Assembly (NCBI GenBank): GCA_963693285.1
Contig: OY848925.1
Span: 5,124,932-5,188,931 of the forward strand
Source: Xestospongia muta
Taxonomy: Eukaryota; Porifera; Demospongiae; Haplosclerida; Petrosiidae
Direction of reading: 5' to 3'
DNA: 64,000 nucleotides
Positions 24,401-37,100 of this stretch are shown piece after piece. The notes beneath the pieces are model-generated. The model worked only from the letters and a program-made list of their open reading frames with translations, was not told the DNA's origin and did no database searches. Position numbers and translations under genes: made by a program. Each line of letters begins with the position of its first letter. The first letter of the stretch is position 1.

Positions 24401-27400
24401 TGTGTATGTTAAAGACAACTATGAAACAATAGTTAGTTTATTAGAAAGCCAGCTAGTTCCTAAGTATTATTAGTGTACTGAGGAGAGCTGGCAGGAAGTT
24501 TTGACTTTAGTATATGTCTAGTTAAAATGATAATGTATAGAGTATATAGATCACACACCAACATATGGCCTTACTAAAGATTTCAAGACACATTGTTATA
24601 ATTAAAGTTACTGGTTCATGGAATTTGTTAATTGACAAGTACTTAAGAAGCTATTTAATTTTTGGATGTTCCTTTTCTTTCCTTTTACCATTTCACATCA
24701 TTTTATTCTTGTCAGTTCTGTACTTTTGTCACAATATCATAGTTAGTATTGTAGATATGTTTTCTATACAGAAACAGGTAGTGGAACAGTAACTAGTGAT
24801 ACTCCACTTCCTTCAACAAGTAGTGCACTTCTTTTAACTACTACTTCATCTTCTCTTGTTTCTTTACCAACTGGTACACCATCAACTACAGTTATACCTA
24901 GTCCAACTGGCACTCTAGGTAAAGAATATAAGTAGAACTCAATGATTACTTGTTGGGCATGTGATGTTGAATTGGTGTAGTTTTTGTGCTTGTATTAATG
25001 CATATTAACAGTGATAAAATGTTTTTTCTTAGACGTATCACTGAGTATCAACATTTGAGCTCAAATTAAAGTAATATTATACATCACATTTTCATAATGT
25101 GATATTCTGTCAATATAAATAGTAGTGTATTGTAGCAACATAATATATTAAAGGATGCATACTGTATAGTGGATAATATTGTCAAGGATTCTATTTTAGT
25201 AGTTTGGCAAATGAGAAATTGAAATTAATTCACCACGAGCAATAATTATTATAGATAAGTACAGTAATGACTACTCCAACTGGCACTCCTTATAATTTGT
25301 TTCATTATGTTGCTATAACACTGTTTCTGTCACTGTTTGGTGTTTCTGTCATTATTTTGTTTTAGTATTATACAGAACTATCCCTACGTATATTTTGTTT
25401 ATACTTTAGGACGTTTTTTATTTATATAGGATCTGGTTCAGGATCAACTAATAACTTAGTTTTCCTTGATCTTGGATCACTAGCTAATGTGTTTAGTAAT
25501 ATCAATGATGGGACTAGACTAGTTAATCTTCCTTCAACATTTTATATTGGGAATCGCAACTTCCTAACTTCATATGTGAGATTTAGTGACTATGTTTTTT
25601 AGGATAATATATGAGTTTACTTTGTCATTTAGATAAGCTCAAATGGTCTACTCAGTTTTGGAACATCATTCTCAAACTATTCCCCGGAATCATTTCCACT
25701 ATCAACTATAACAGTTATAGCACCATTTTGGGATGATATCCAATTGACTCAAACAGGAATAGTTGAGTATGGTATTGTCACTCCAATTAATAGTCCAAGT
25801 ATCATTGAGGAAGTGGAAACTTTCTTAGAATTAAATGAAAATGTTGATTTGGAATTGGACTTAGACTGGGTGTTGGTAGCAAAGTGGGTGACTGTCTGTC
25901 CTTATGGAGACACCAATTGTGCTCAAGTAAATTATATTGTATCATTTTAAAAGATATAGTTGTATTTCTTTAATTTATAGCCTAACACATTCCAAGTTGT
26001 GGTTGCATCTGAAGGATCAACATCTTATGCTATATTTACTTATAAATGTGATCTTTTACAATGGACTAGACACAATGCAACAATTGGCTATAGTGCTGGA
26101 CCTGAGTACTATGAAAATCATCCTCTTTCCAGAACAGCAAATGTTATTAATATTGACTGTGTCAACTATCCACATTCTGTTTGGTCAAATGTAGTTTACA
26201 AACTCAGTGAAGGTAAGAATTATAACAAAACTAGTCATTTAATAAATCATATTATGTTTCAGCAATATTCTGGATTGTTTATATATTACATGTAGAGTGT
26301 GTGTATGTTAAAGACAACTATGAAACAATAGTTAGTTTGTTAGAAAGCCAGCTAGTTCACAAGCCGACCTAAGTATTATTAGTGTACTGAGGAGAGCTGG
26401 CAGGAAGTTTTGACTTTAGTATATGTCTAGTTAAAGTGATAATGTATAGAGTGTGTGGATCACATACCAACATATTGCCTTCCAAAAGATTTCAAGACAC
26501 ATTGTTATAATTAAAGCTGCTGGCTCTGGGAAATTGCTAAATGACTAGTACTTAACAAGCTATTCAATTTTGGGGTTTTCCTTTGCTTTCATTTTATCAT
26601 ATCACATCATTTTATTCTTGTCAGTTTTGTATACTTTCATCACAATATTAAAGGTAGTATTATAGATATATTTTCTATACATAAATAGGTAGTGGAACAA
26701 CAACTAGTGATACTCCACTTCCTTCAACAAGTAGTGCACTTCTTTCAACAACTACTTCATCTTCTCTTGTTCCTTTACCAACTGATACATTATCAACTAC
26801 AGTTATACCTAGTCCAACTGATACATCACCAACTACAGTTATACCTAGTCCAACTGATACATCATCAACTACAGTTATACCTAGTCCAACTGATACATCA
26901 TCAACTACAGTTATACCTAGTCCAACTGGTACTTTAGGTAAAATGCTTTAACTAAAATACTCTCAATAATTTTATAATTTTAGGTTCATGTGTGGCACTT
27001 AATCTCACCTACATTGGATGTTGTGTGTCTTCTCTATCACCATCCTGTTTCATTAATGGATGCTGGTGTGATCAAATTTGTCATGTTTATCAGGACTGTT
27101 GTAGTGATGTAACTGATATTGGTTGTTATCCTGTTACTAATAGCTCCACATCATCTACACACACTTCTTCCATGAGTACTTTAACTACTAGTGAAATTCC
27201 ACTTCCTTCAACAAGTACTTCAATTACTAGCAAAAGTCCACTTCCTCCATCAAGTACTTTAACTACTAGTGAAACTCCACTTCCTTCAACAAGTACTTCG
27301 ATTACTAGCGAAAGTCCACTTCCTCCATCAAGTACTTTAACTACTAGTGAAACTCCACTTCCTTCAACAAGTACTTCGATTACTAGCGAAAGTCCACTTC

Positions 27401-30400
27401 CTCCATCAAGTACTTTAACTACTAGCGAAACTCCACTTCCTTCAACAAGTACTTCGATTACTAGCGAAAGTCCACTTCCTCCATCAAGTACTTTAACTAC
27501 TAGCGAAACTCCACTTCCTTCAACAAGTACTTCGATTACTAGCGAAAGTCCACTTCCTCCATCAAGTACTTTAACTACTAGCGAAACTCCACTTCCTTCA
27601 ACAAGTACTTCGATTACTAGCGAAAGTCCACTTCCTCCATCAAGTACTTTAACTACTAGCGAAACTCCACTTCCTTCAACAAGTACTTCGATTACTAGCG
27701 AAAGTCCACTTCCTCCATCAAGTACTTTAACTACTAGCGAAACTCCACTTCCTTCAACAAGTACTTCGATTACTAGCGAAAGTCCACTTCCTCCATCAAG
27801 TACTTTAACTACTAGCGAAACTCCACTTCCTTCATTAAGTACTTCGATTACTAGCGAAAGTCCACTTCCTCCATCAAGTACTTTAACTACTAGCGAAACT
27901 CCACTTCCTTCAACAAGTACTTCGATTACTAGCGAAAGTCCACTTCCTCCATCAAGTACTTTAACTACTAGCGAAAGTCCACTTCCTTCAACAAGTACTT
28001 CAATTACTAGTGAAAGTCCACTTCTTTCAACAAATACTACAACAGCTAGTGAAACTCCTTCTCCAACAAGTACTTCAATTACTACTGAAACTCCAGTTGC
28101 TCCAACAAGTATTATTATAACAACTAGTATTATACTATCTCCATCACCATCATCTTCACCCTCACTTTTGTGTATGAATAATTCTGTACGTATCAACTCA
28201 GACAGAGTAGTAGAATGGTGTATAGAGGGAGAATGGAGTCCAGTCTGTTACGATTCCTTCTGGAATTATAAAGATGTTATTGTCTTGTGTAAAGAACTTG
28301 GGTTAGAATGGAGTGGTATGTTCACTGGAATAATAAAGAAATAGTAACTTCATAATATTTTCATTACAGGAGCTTTTGTAGGATCAGCAGATACTTCAGG
28401 TTATGATCCAGCTAAAGTGGGCAATGTAAAATGTACTGGATCAGAGAGTTCTCTTTCATCATGTGATTATGATACTTTAACACCTGGTCAATGTACTACT
28501 GGAAAGATAGCTACTGCATACTGTGTTGAAGGTAAGTATTAACTTACAATTAATTATTTATTTGTTTCTCTTGTTATTACTAGGAATATCTGATTGTTTG
28601 TCTTGTAATAAAACAGTAGAATGTGCCATAGATGGTATACTGAATGGGGACACTGCGTATGTTTGCTACCATACTATATATAATACGCTATAGTTTTTAT
28701 AATTATAGTGCATGTATTTCACTTTTATAGGACTATTACTGGCTCAATGTTGTCATGTGTTGTTTACTTCAATCCTGATTTAGTTGATCTCTCTACCACT
28801 ACAATGTGAGTGTGCCTCTTTTTGACCACAGCATTGAACATAATAGCATTTTAGGATGTTTGTTCTTTCATTTTATTATTTTTTAGCTCTGATAGGTCTA
28901 ATTTTATTTCAAATGCTTGTATATAACAAAAGTAATGATTTGACAAAGGTTAAGGATAGGCTATCTGGATCTTTGAATTCAGTCAAGTTTAGTATTATTC
29001 TACTTTCCATATACCCATAACAAAGCAAATAGATAGATAAATGTGCTTATGGATACTATGTGAGAAAGTTTGATAACGGACTTACATACAAAGTAGCCAG
29101 TAAATTACTATTTTCCTTCCATAATATCTAAAGCTTCATTCCAAGTTAGAAGGCTGTTTGTATGAACAGCAATGTTCTATACTCTTAATATGGTCTGTTG
29201 ACATATATATAATTATATTATATACATAATATTGCATATATGTGTGTATGATAGTTTATACAGCTACAATTAAATATACTGCTAGAACTTATCATTACTA
29301 TTGCAGAGAGTAGTACCCTACAATACCCATATATTTATTGAATAACAGGGCACAAATGAAATGTTACTCCTAACCTGCAGTGTATATAATGCCCGCAGCA
29401 GTTACTATCGCTATAATTATTATATAAATTACTTTAAGTTGTTACTTGTACATTGATGGATTTTATTTTAATTAAAGATATGAATGATATTACAATTCAT
29501 TTCTCTTTCTTATTTCTAATGGTCTTTTTCCCAATTTACAGTGATGCATTTACAGCCATTGGCTACCTCACTGCTGAATCAACTTTTCTATTAGATCAAC
29601 TTGGTGTCATCTCAAAGTAATCAATAGAAATGTATTCAGAAAGTAATGCTGTCTTTTGTAGAGATGATATCAGAATCAACAGACAACAATGTGTGTCTAC
29701 TTATGTCTTACCACAACATAAGTAAGTGTGTCACTAATTATAAGAAAATTAGGCTTGTATTTACACTGTTATTAATAGTCATCTACATTTTCTTTTTTAG
29801 TGATCCAGTGGTTACATTGCAGGCATTAAATATCACATCACTTGCCATATTGTAAGCTATTATAGCTATTTTTAAATATGATGACTACTTCTAATTTTAG
29901 ATACCAAACTGCTGACGGCTTCTCTGAGGGTCTTGCTTTTACAATTGATGATATACATACACTGTAAGTAATAATTACTGTCTTTATATCCACACCTAAA
30001 TGTCAATCTATCCATCCATCCATTTGTCAGTAGTGATGGCTACTGTCTTATTTATTCATGTGTCCATATGTTTGACATTCTTCCATCCATTGATTTGAAT
30101 AATTAATGAATAGATGAGAATGGATGGATAAGACAATAGATGAATAGATAAATAGGTTTGATAGACTAATGAACAAGTAATGGAGAAATGGATATTGGTT
30201 ACTTCCTAGATTATAATATTTCTTTAAAAAAAGGATGGATAGTCAAATAGATAGATAGATTACTAAGAAAATGGACATACTGATACATGGACACACACAC
30301 ACACACACATATGATATTATCTTATCTCTTACTATCTTATTGATTCTATCTCTCTCTATTCAACAGCCTACTTTCAAAGGAGTACTCCACTATATTCTAT

Positions 30401-30652
30401 AATCCAGACATTAGTTGTTCATTCCAACATTTCTTGTACTGGTTGACTAAAGTACCAAGTCTTGTACCTCTATCATGTAGGAGTGCTGAACCTAGAGCAA
30501 AAAATACTATTGTCAATGTACCAGTTCATTGTCATAGTCCATATACTTCATGTAGTGCTGTATTTGAGATTGATCCATCTGCTATTTCAGGCTACTATCC
30601 TGTTATTAATGCTGAAGGAGTAGTTACTGTAGTGTACTGTATTAAACCATGA
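18432..30652 (+). CDS. Leishmanolysin-type M8 protease mosaic, copy 1 (apparent frameshift)
   Basis: Large secreted mosaic protein, about 2,165 codons over roughly 31 exons. Signal peptide MKSVLIALSILLLILVKP. The M8 zinc site is HELTHAFGFS (CAT at 19754) with the downstream ligand in SHWEGRVLNHETM (20210). A Cys-rich EGF-like module follows (CVTCAAPG, CTSCPLGSM). Then come three NIDO modules with mucin-like linkers, a somatomedin-B-like module (CWCDQICHVYQDCCSD), a Ser/Thr/Pro repeat, an SRCR domain (VEWCIEGEWSPVCYD) and a conserved C-terminal region (YWLTKVPSLVPL). Exons to the first NIDO: 18432-18557, 18676-19111, 19424-19530, 19691-19800, 19945-20017, 20072-20156, 20206-20262, 20318-20433, 20684-20790, 20844-20943, 20989-21144, 21216-21359, 21408-21536, 21595-21600, 21681-21701. 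Exon 6 lacks one base that copy 2 has (near 20143), so the frame breaks and a stop falls in exon 7. Total exon length is one short of a multiple of three. Pseudogene or sequence error cannot be told apart here. Confidence 0.8.
21595..21600 (+). other. 6-nt microexon in M8 copy 1
   Basis: AATGCA lies between TTTACAG and GTAAGT. Joined to C (21536) and AC (21681) it reads Gln-Cys-Asn and closes the Cys-rich module. The same microexon is kept in copy 2 at 34367-34372. Confidence 0.6.
21873..26937 (+). repeat. Three tandem NIDO modules created by segmental duplication
   Basis: Each module has NIDO exons a, b and c plus a mucin-like linker exon: 21873-22018, 22076-22363, 22418-22649, 23085-23231; 23537-23682, 23740-24027, 24082-24313, 24772-24918; 25430-25575, 25633-25926, 25981-26212, 26689-26937. 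Starts are 1,664 and 1,893 bp apart and introns are also similar, so whole genomic segments were copied. Diagnostic motifs are NGLLSFGTSFSN and VIAPFWDDI. Module 3 exon b carries two extra codons (DLELDLD against DLDLD). Confidence 0.9.
26775..26930 (+). repeat. 36-bp coding repeat in third linker
   Basis: About four copies of a 12-residue unit, PTDTSSTTVIPS, are present in linker 3 but only one in linkers 1 and 2. Confidence 0.85.
27187..28010 (+). repeat. 78-bp coding minisatellite (mucin-like)
   Basis: About ten and a half copies of a 26-residue unit alternating SESPLPPSS and SETPLPSTS segments, nearly identical in DNA sequence. Rich in Ser, Thr and Pro, so a likely O-glycosylated stalk. 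The reverse strand is open by chance. Confidence 0.95.
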
Positions 30653-31177
30653 TGTAGCCTATAGTGGCTAATAGTTTTACTTTTAGGGACATTAGACTTG
30701 TTCGTTTTTAATTTCTTACTTAATATTTAGTAATTAACCAGTTCTTTAATAATCCTTTTGACCAATACTTTCTGTAAGATTTTATAATAATTGACCATAG
30801 TAGGAGGTAGGAGTCTTTGATGGATTTATGTCAAGACGTTTGGGCTCTATCTGCACACTGACATGTGCATTTATGGAAAAAAGACTGACTGCATGTAAAA
30901 GTTCATTTTAGTACTGAAAATATGTAACAAGCATGATGTTAAACAAGGTAAATATAAACATGAAGAAATTGGTTATTGTTCATAAACTCTCATTTTTCAG
31001 TGCAGAAGAGTGATCACAAAATGTTTTACAGTTGTTGAAAACAGAGCAGGTGATTTTGTATGAAACACTAGAGAAAGATCAATAAGGTGAAACTGTTGAT
31101 TATTGTATTCATATTTTACTGAGTGAAGGGGTGGAACTCTCAGTTTGGGAGGTGTTCCAGTACAAACCAGTTGGAAA
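30653..31177. other. Spacer between the two M8 copies
   Basis: No gene. The first 130 bp match the 3' flank of the exon relic at 56671-56895. The last 70 bp hold the promoter-like element of copy 2. Confidence 0.6.
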
Positions 31178-34100
31178 ATGAAGTCTACTTGCATTATTTT
31201 ATCAGTTCTCTTATTGATTCTACTGCAAGCTATAGAATTGAAAGGTCATGGATCACCTGAAAATCTTGATATCTGGCATGAATGTATCCATGATAAGGTA
31301 CAGTGTCTATTTTTATTGTAAGAGCACATGTTGCAATAATTATTTATCAGTCAATACAGTTTTATTGTTTGCACCATTGCTTTCTTTAGGTTGCTATTCA
31401 AAAGTTTCCACATCATTTCAAAGTAGAAGAAGAAAAGCGTGTCATTGAGGAGTTTGCTCCTGCTAGAATTCATTTAGTACAAGATCCATCGTTGCAAGAG
31501 GATAAGCTTCTAGCAGATCTTGTTAATAACAGTGACAGTGCTTTCTGGAGAGCTATTGATGTGCTATCTAAAGCACTGATGGTTCGCCCCCTTCAATCTA
31601 ATCATACATTTTCGCCATTTTGTGATGAATATACTGATGGTCCCAATGCTGGGTACTGTATTACAGGCACAATAGACAAATCTTGTGGCATCTTTACTGT
31701 TCCTGATGAGCTAGTGAATTATGTGATCAGTTGTCCAACTAATAATTCTAACTGTTCAAAAGAAGGTCCAGATGGACCTGGTGTTGCTGCAGACTACATT
31801 TTAATTGTAGGAGCACTTGACAGTAAGCTTATGTGTTTAGTTCAAAAATTCACAAAGTAACATTTGTCTAAGTTCATAGCATATAGTGTCTCCAGTTACA
31901 CCTCTTGGAGGTCCAGTAGTAGTATAACTATATATATATTTTAGGTATAACTATATTCATTTTAATTCTTTGAGATGCAGCTGAATATAATGTATCAGTA
32001 TGATTTTGTAGAATTTACTGGACCTTTCATAAACTGTAATTTTGTATTGTCTTTGAAGAAAGTACCTATGTTTTAAAGGAATTAATAAAAAAAAATTTCT
32101 GTCTTCCTCTTTATCCTCATCTCTTCTTAAACAATCTGAGAAAAACCAAAGGATAATTGTATTCATATTCTCCAATCAGCCCATATTGAATTATCAATAA
32201 CATAGACCTTAACTATCTTAACTAGATTCATAGTTATGTTATTAATTTATGTACTGCTGTTTGAATAGTGATGTCATCCATCTCTATCTTTTCTTTTAGC
32301 TTACTGTGTTAACAGTACTTCAACATTAGCTTTTGCATCTGGTTGTGATATTGATGAACATGATCGTCTTTCAGTTGGTTACATCAACATTTGTCTTAAT
32401 GTATGAAATGGATATGGAGGGATAGATAAATGGATGGATGGAAAATAAATGAATTAAAGGAGGTTGATGATCAGACAGATGGGTGGACAATAAAGAGAGA
32501 AAGATAGAATGATAGATGGACAAACTATAAAAGATGTATAATTAAGTGATAAATGACTAATCCTATCTTATCAAATAGAACATAAAGAATGCAGTTCCTA
32601 TTGTATTCAGCACTGACCATCTTATGTTTACCTTAATTATACATGAATTGACTCATGCCTTTGGATTCTCAGCTTATATATTTCAAAAGTAAGTTATTGA
32701 GTGTTGTTAATTAATTAATATTATAATATTATGTCTTTGTTTCTAGTTTTTATCAATACAATCCTCTTCAAGTACTGTACCAAAATGGTGAATATATTCT
32801 TGTTTTTAATTCCTCAGTAGTAAGTTGACCACAAAAGTATATAGTACATAATAATATGATGTGTTTTATTAGGTAAATGAAGAAGCTAGAAACTACTTTA
32901 ACTGTCCATCATTAGATTATGTTCCATTAGAGAATCATGGAGGATCAGGCAGTGCATAGTATGTGTATCATTATATAATGTGAAATAATTATATATCTCA
33001 TCTCTTTATATCACACAGCTCTCATTGGGAAGGTCGTGTACTCAATCACGAAACAATGATTCCCTATATCTCACTGTATGTAATTTATATAATTTGACCT
33101 TAGTAGTTTTCAAACAATAATTATATTATATTATTATAGTGATTATGCAGTGTATAGTAACTTTACATGGAAACTGTTTGAAGACTCAGGATGGTACGAA
33201 GTCAACTACACATTCATCAATACTATTGAACAATACAACTTAGAATGGGGAAAAGGTGAGTTGATTTACTACTAATAAATACTAACAATGTTTATATATT
33301 GAATGGACACTGTTGAAAAGTACAAATTTATGCACATTACCCAGCCTCATGAATTCATTTTGTGACTTTCTACTTTAACTACAGCTTTCTATGGAAATTG
33401 TCAAACCTCTTATTTATTTCTATTAAAATACAATATTTAATTGATATTGGTCTTTCATAGGTCGTGGCTGTGATTTTGTTGAAGGCCCATGCAACATTAC
33501 AAACCTCATTGATCATTCTTGTTCTACTGTCGGTCATTATCAATGTACTTTTGATCATGTCTCCAAGGTATACTACTGCTAAAGATATCATAATAATATG
33601 ATACATCTGATTTATTTCTACTGTTAGGGTTACTGTCGAAATGATTATACTTTCTTTCCTGGTTGTCTCATAGCTAATGCTTATCATGCCTGTCTTTATC
33701 AAGATAATTACAATCCATATAATACAAGTGAGGAATTTTTATGAACTAATTATATCTATCCTTTGTTTTTTAGGTAATTCTATTGATTTGTTTCAAAAGT
33801 ATGGACCGAATGCACGATGTTTTGAAACTAGTCTAGATGCTTGCTCTCATATACCAGCCTGTCTTGATACTTATATTGTTAGATACATTGGTACTGGACA
33901 ATTGGCCTACCAAATCTTTGGACACGATAGTAAATAAAACATTATAGCATATATATTGACATTACTCTCTCTGTCTCTCTCTCTCTCAGGTTATACTGAC
34001 AGTCCAGTTTGGTGTCCTGAGGGAAAGTATGTGGAACTTGGAGATCGATATATTCTGTGTCCATATGTTGATATTATAGCATTACATACAAAACCTGAAG

Positions 34101-37100
34101 ATATTCCTACTGTGGATTATGTACCACCTTCATGTTAGCAGACATTAATTTAACTATCTTACTAGCTTCTTCCTTCTTTAGTATGTCATCAGAGTTGTGT
34201 TACATGTGCAGCTCCTGGAAGTGCCTCTCAGTGTACCTCTTGCCCATTGGGTTCAATGCTTGTAGGTCCTGCACCAAATGCATGTAATGATACAGATTAT
34301 ACAGATCTACGTAAGTCCAATTACCAAAAATTACTACATTTATTTATTTTCATCTTTTCTTTACAGAATGCAGTAAGTTGATACTCGCATTGCTATACTT
34401 AAATATATTCAAATTTTTTGAATTTATCATGTTAATAATTAATTTTACATTAACTTTAATTAGGCACAGCAACAGCGACAGCTCCTGCTCCAACACCTGC
34501 TACAGGTTCAATATAACTTAGAATATTTGTAATTTGATAATTTTTCAGGTCCATGTGCTGCATCTGGACACACTAATGGGTGCTGTACAAGTGGTTTCTG
34601 TGGAGGAAACAATGCGAACTGTTACTGTGATATTACATGTTATATATATAATGATTGCTGTTCAGATATCCAAGATATTGGCTGCTATCCACGTGAGTAT
34701 CAACTAGTCTTAATTGTCATAATGATGTCCTTTAATGTATGGATACACAAACATAGTTTAATATGTGTAATTTTTATATGCTAAATTGCATAATACCAAG
34801 AACTCTATCATGGTAGTCACTTTAACAATGTCAGAAGTATATTTGCATATAGTATTAACACGTGTCATGTCTTGAATGGCTATTTTTGTATAGCTGGTTT
34901 TCTTCCAACAAGTACATCATCTTCTCTTACTCCTTCTGCAACAAGTACATCATCTTCTCTTACTCCTTCTGCAACAAGTACATTATCTTCTCTTACTCCT
35001 TCTGCAACAAGTACATCATCTTCTCTTATTCCTTCTGCAACTGATACATCATCAACTTCAGTTATACTTAGCCCAACTGGTATTCTAGGTAAGTAATATA
35101 AATCAGATATATAGTGTTGAATTGATGCAGAACCTTTTGTGCTATGTGAACATGTATTTTGAGAAGTATCATTGCGTATCAATATTTGTGATGAAATTAA
35201 AATAATGTTATACATCACGTTTTTTTATAATGTAATATTCTGTCATTATAAATAAAACTGTATTGTAACAGCATAATATATTAAAGGATGCATTCTGTAT
35301 AGTATATAATATTGTCAAGGATTCTAATTTAGTGGTTTGGCAGATGACGAATTGAAAGTAATTCACCACAAAACAATAATTATTATAGATAAGGACAGTA
35401 ATAACTACTATTTTGTCATTACTTATAATTTGTTTTATTATGTTGCTATAACACTTCTGGTGTTTTTCATCATCATTTTGTTCATAACTGTTCCTATTTT
35501 GTTTATACTTTAGAAGCACTTTCATTTATATAGGTTCTGGTTCAGGATTAACTGTTAACTTAGTTTTCCTTGATCTTGGATCACTAGCTAATGTGTTTAG
35601 TAATATCAATGATGGCACTATACTAGTTAATCTTCCTTCAACATTTCATATTGGAAATCTCAGCTTCCTAACTTCATATGTGAGATTTAGTGGCTATGTT
35701 TTTAAGGATAATACTTTGTCATTTAGATAAGTTCAAATGGTCTACTCAGTTTTGGAACATCGTTCTCAAACTATTTCCCGGGATCATTTCCGTTGTCTTC
35801 TGTAACAGTTATAGCACCATTTTGGGACGATATCCAATTAACTCAAACAGGAATAGTTGAGTATGGTATTGTCACTCCAACTAATAGCCCAAATATCATT
35901 GAGAAAGTGGAAACTTTCTTAGAACTAAATCAAAATATTGATTTGAACTTAGACTGGGTGTTGGTGGCAAAGTGGGTGACTGTCTGTCCTTTTGGAGACA
36001 CCAATTGTTCTCAAGTAAATTATATTATATTATTTTAAAAGATATAGTTATATTTCTTTAATTTATAGCCTAACACATTCCAAGTAGTGGTTGCATCTGA
36101 AGGATCAACATCTTATGCTATATTTACTTATAAATGTGATCTTTTACAATGGACTAGTCACAATGCAGCAATTGGCTATAGTGCTGGACTTGAGTACTAT
36201 GAAAATCATCCTCTTTCCAGAACAGCAAATGTTATAAATATTGACTGTGTCAATTATCCACATTCTGTTTGGTCAAATGTAGTTTACAAACTCAGTGAAG
36301 GTAAGAATTGTAATAAAAATATTAATCAACTATGAGTCATATGAATTGTATTTGGATAGTTTATGTATATATATATATAATACAGCCCTCTTTGAAATCT
36401 ATTAGTAGCCACCAAGCCCATTTTAAAACTAGCCAAAGACACTATATAAACCACACCTCATCATAATTAATGAAAAATGGTTTAGTTTTTTCTTAACTTT
36501 TTTTGCTATACCACATCTTTAATTTTACTCTAGTTCTAAATGTTCATTATGATATCAATTTTACTTAATAATTTTATTTTCTATATAGAAATAAGTACTG
36601 TAACTCCACTTCCTCCAACAAGTATTTTGATAACTACTGTAACTCAACTTCCTCCAACAAGTATTTTGACAACAACTGAAACTCTACTTCTTCCAATAAG
36701 CACTTTAACTACTAGTGAAAGTTTACTTCTTCCGACAAGTACTTCATCTTCTCTCTCTGCTCCAATGTCATCAATTTTAGTTATACCAACAGGTACTTTG
36801 ACATCTACTCAAATTCCACTTCCTCCAACAAGTACTTCAACAGCTAGTGAAACACCAGTCGCTCCAACAAGTACTTCAATAGCTAGCGAAACTTCTTCTC
36901 CAACAAGTACTTCAACAACTAGTGAAACTCCTTCTCCAACAAGTACTTCAACAGCTAGCGAAACTCCTTCTCCAACAAGTACTTCAACAGTTAGTGAAAC
37001 TCCTTCTCCAAGTACTTCAATAGCTAGTGAAACTCCTTCTCCAACAAGTACTTCAACAACTAGTGAAACTTCTTCTCCAACAAGTACTTCAACAGCTAGC

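Noticed and set aside
27126..28196. Long open frame on the minus strand across the 78-bp repeat
   Set aside because: It is the antisense of a coding minisatellite whose unit length is a multiple of three; the plus frame continues into the SRCR domain and fits splice sites.
31957..32175. Minus-strand small frame in an M8 intron
   Set aside because: No splice context, low complexity, no counterpart in the paralogue.
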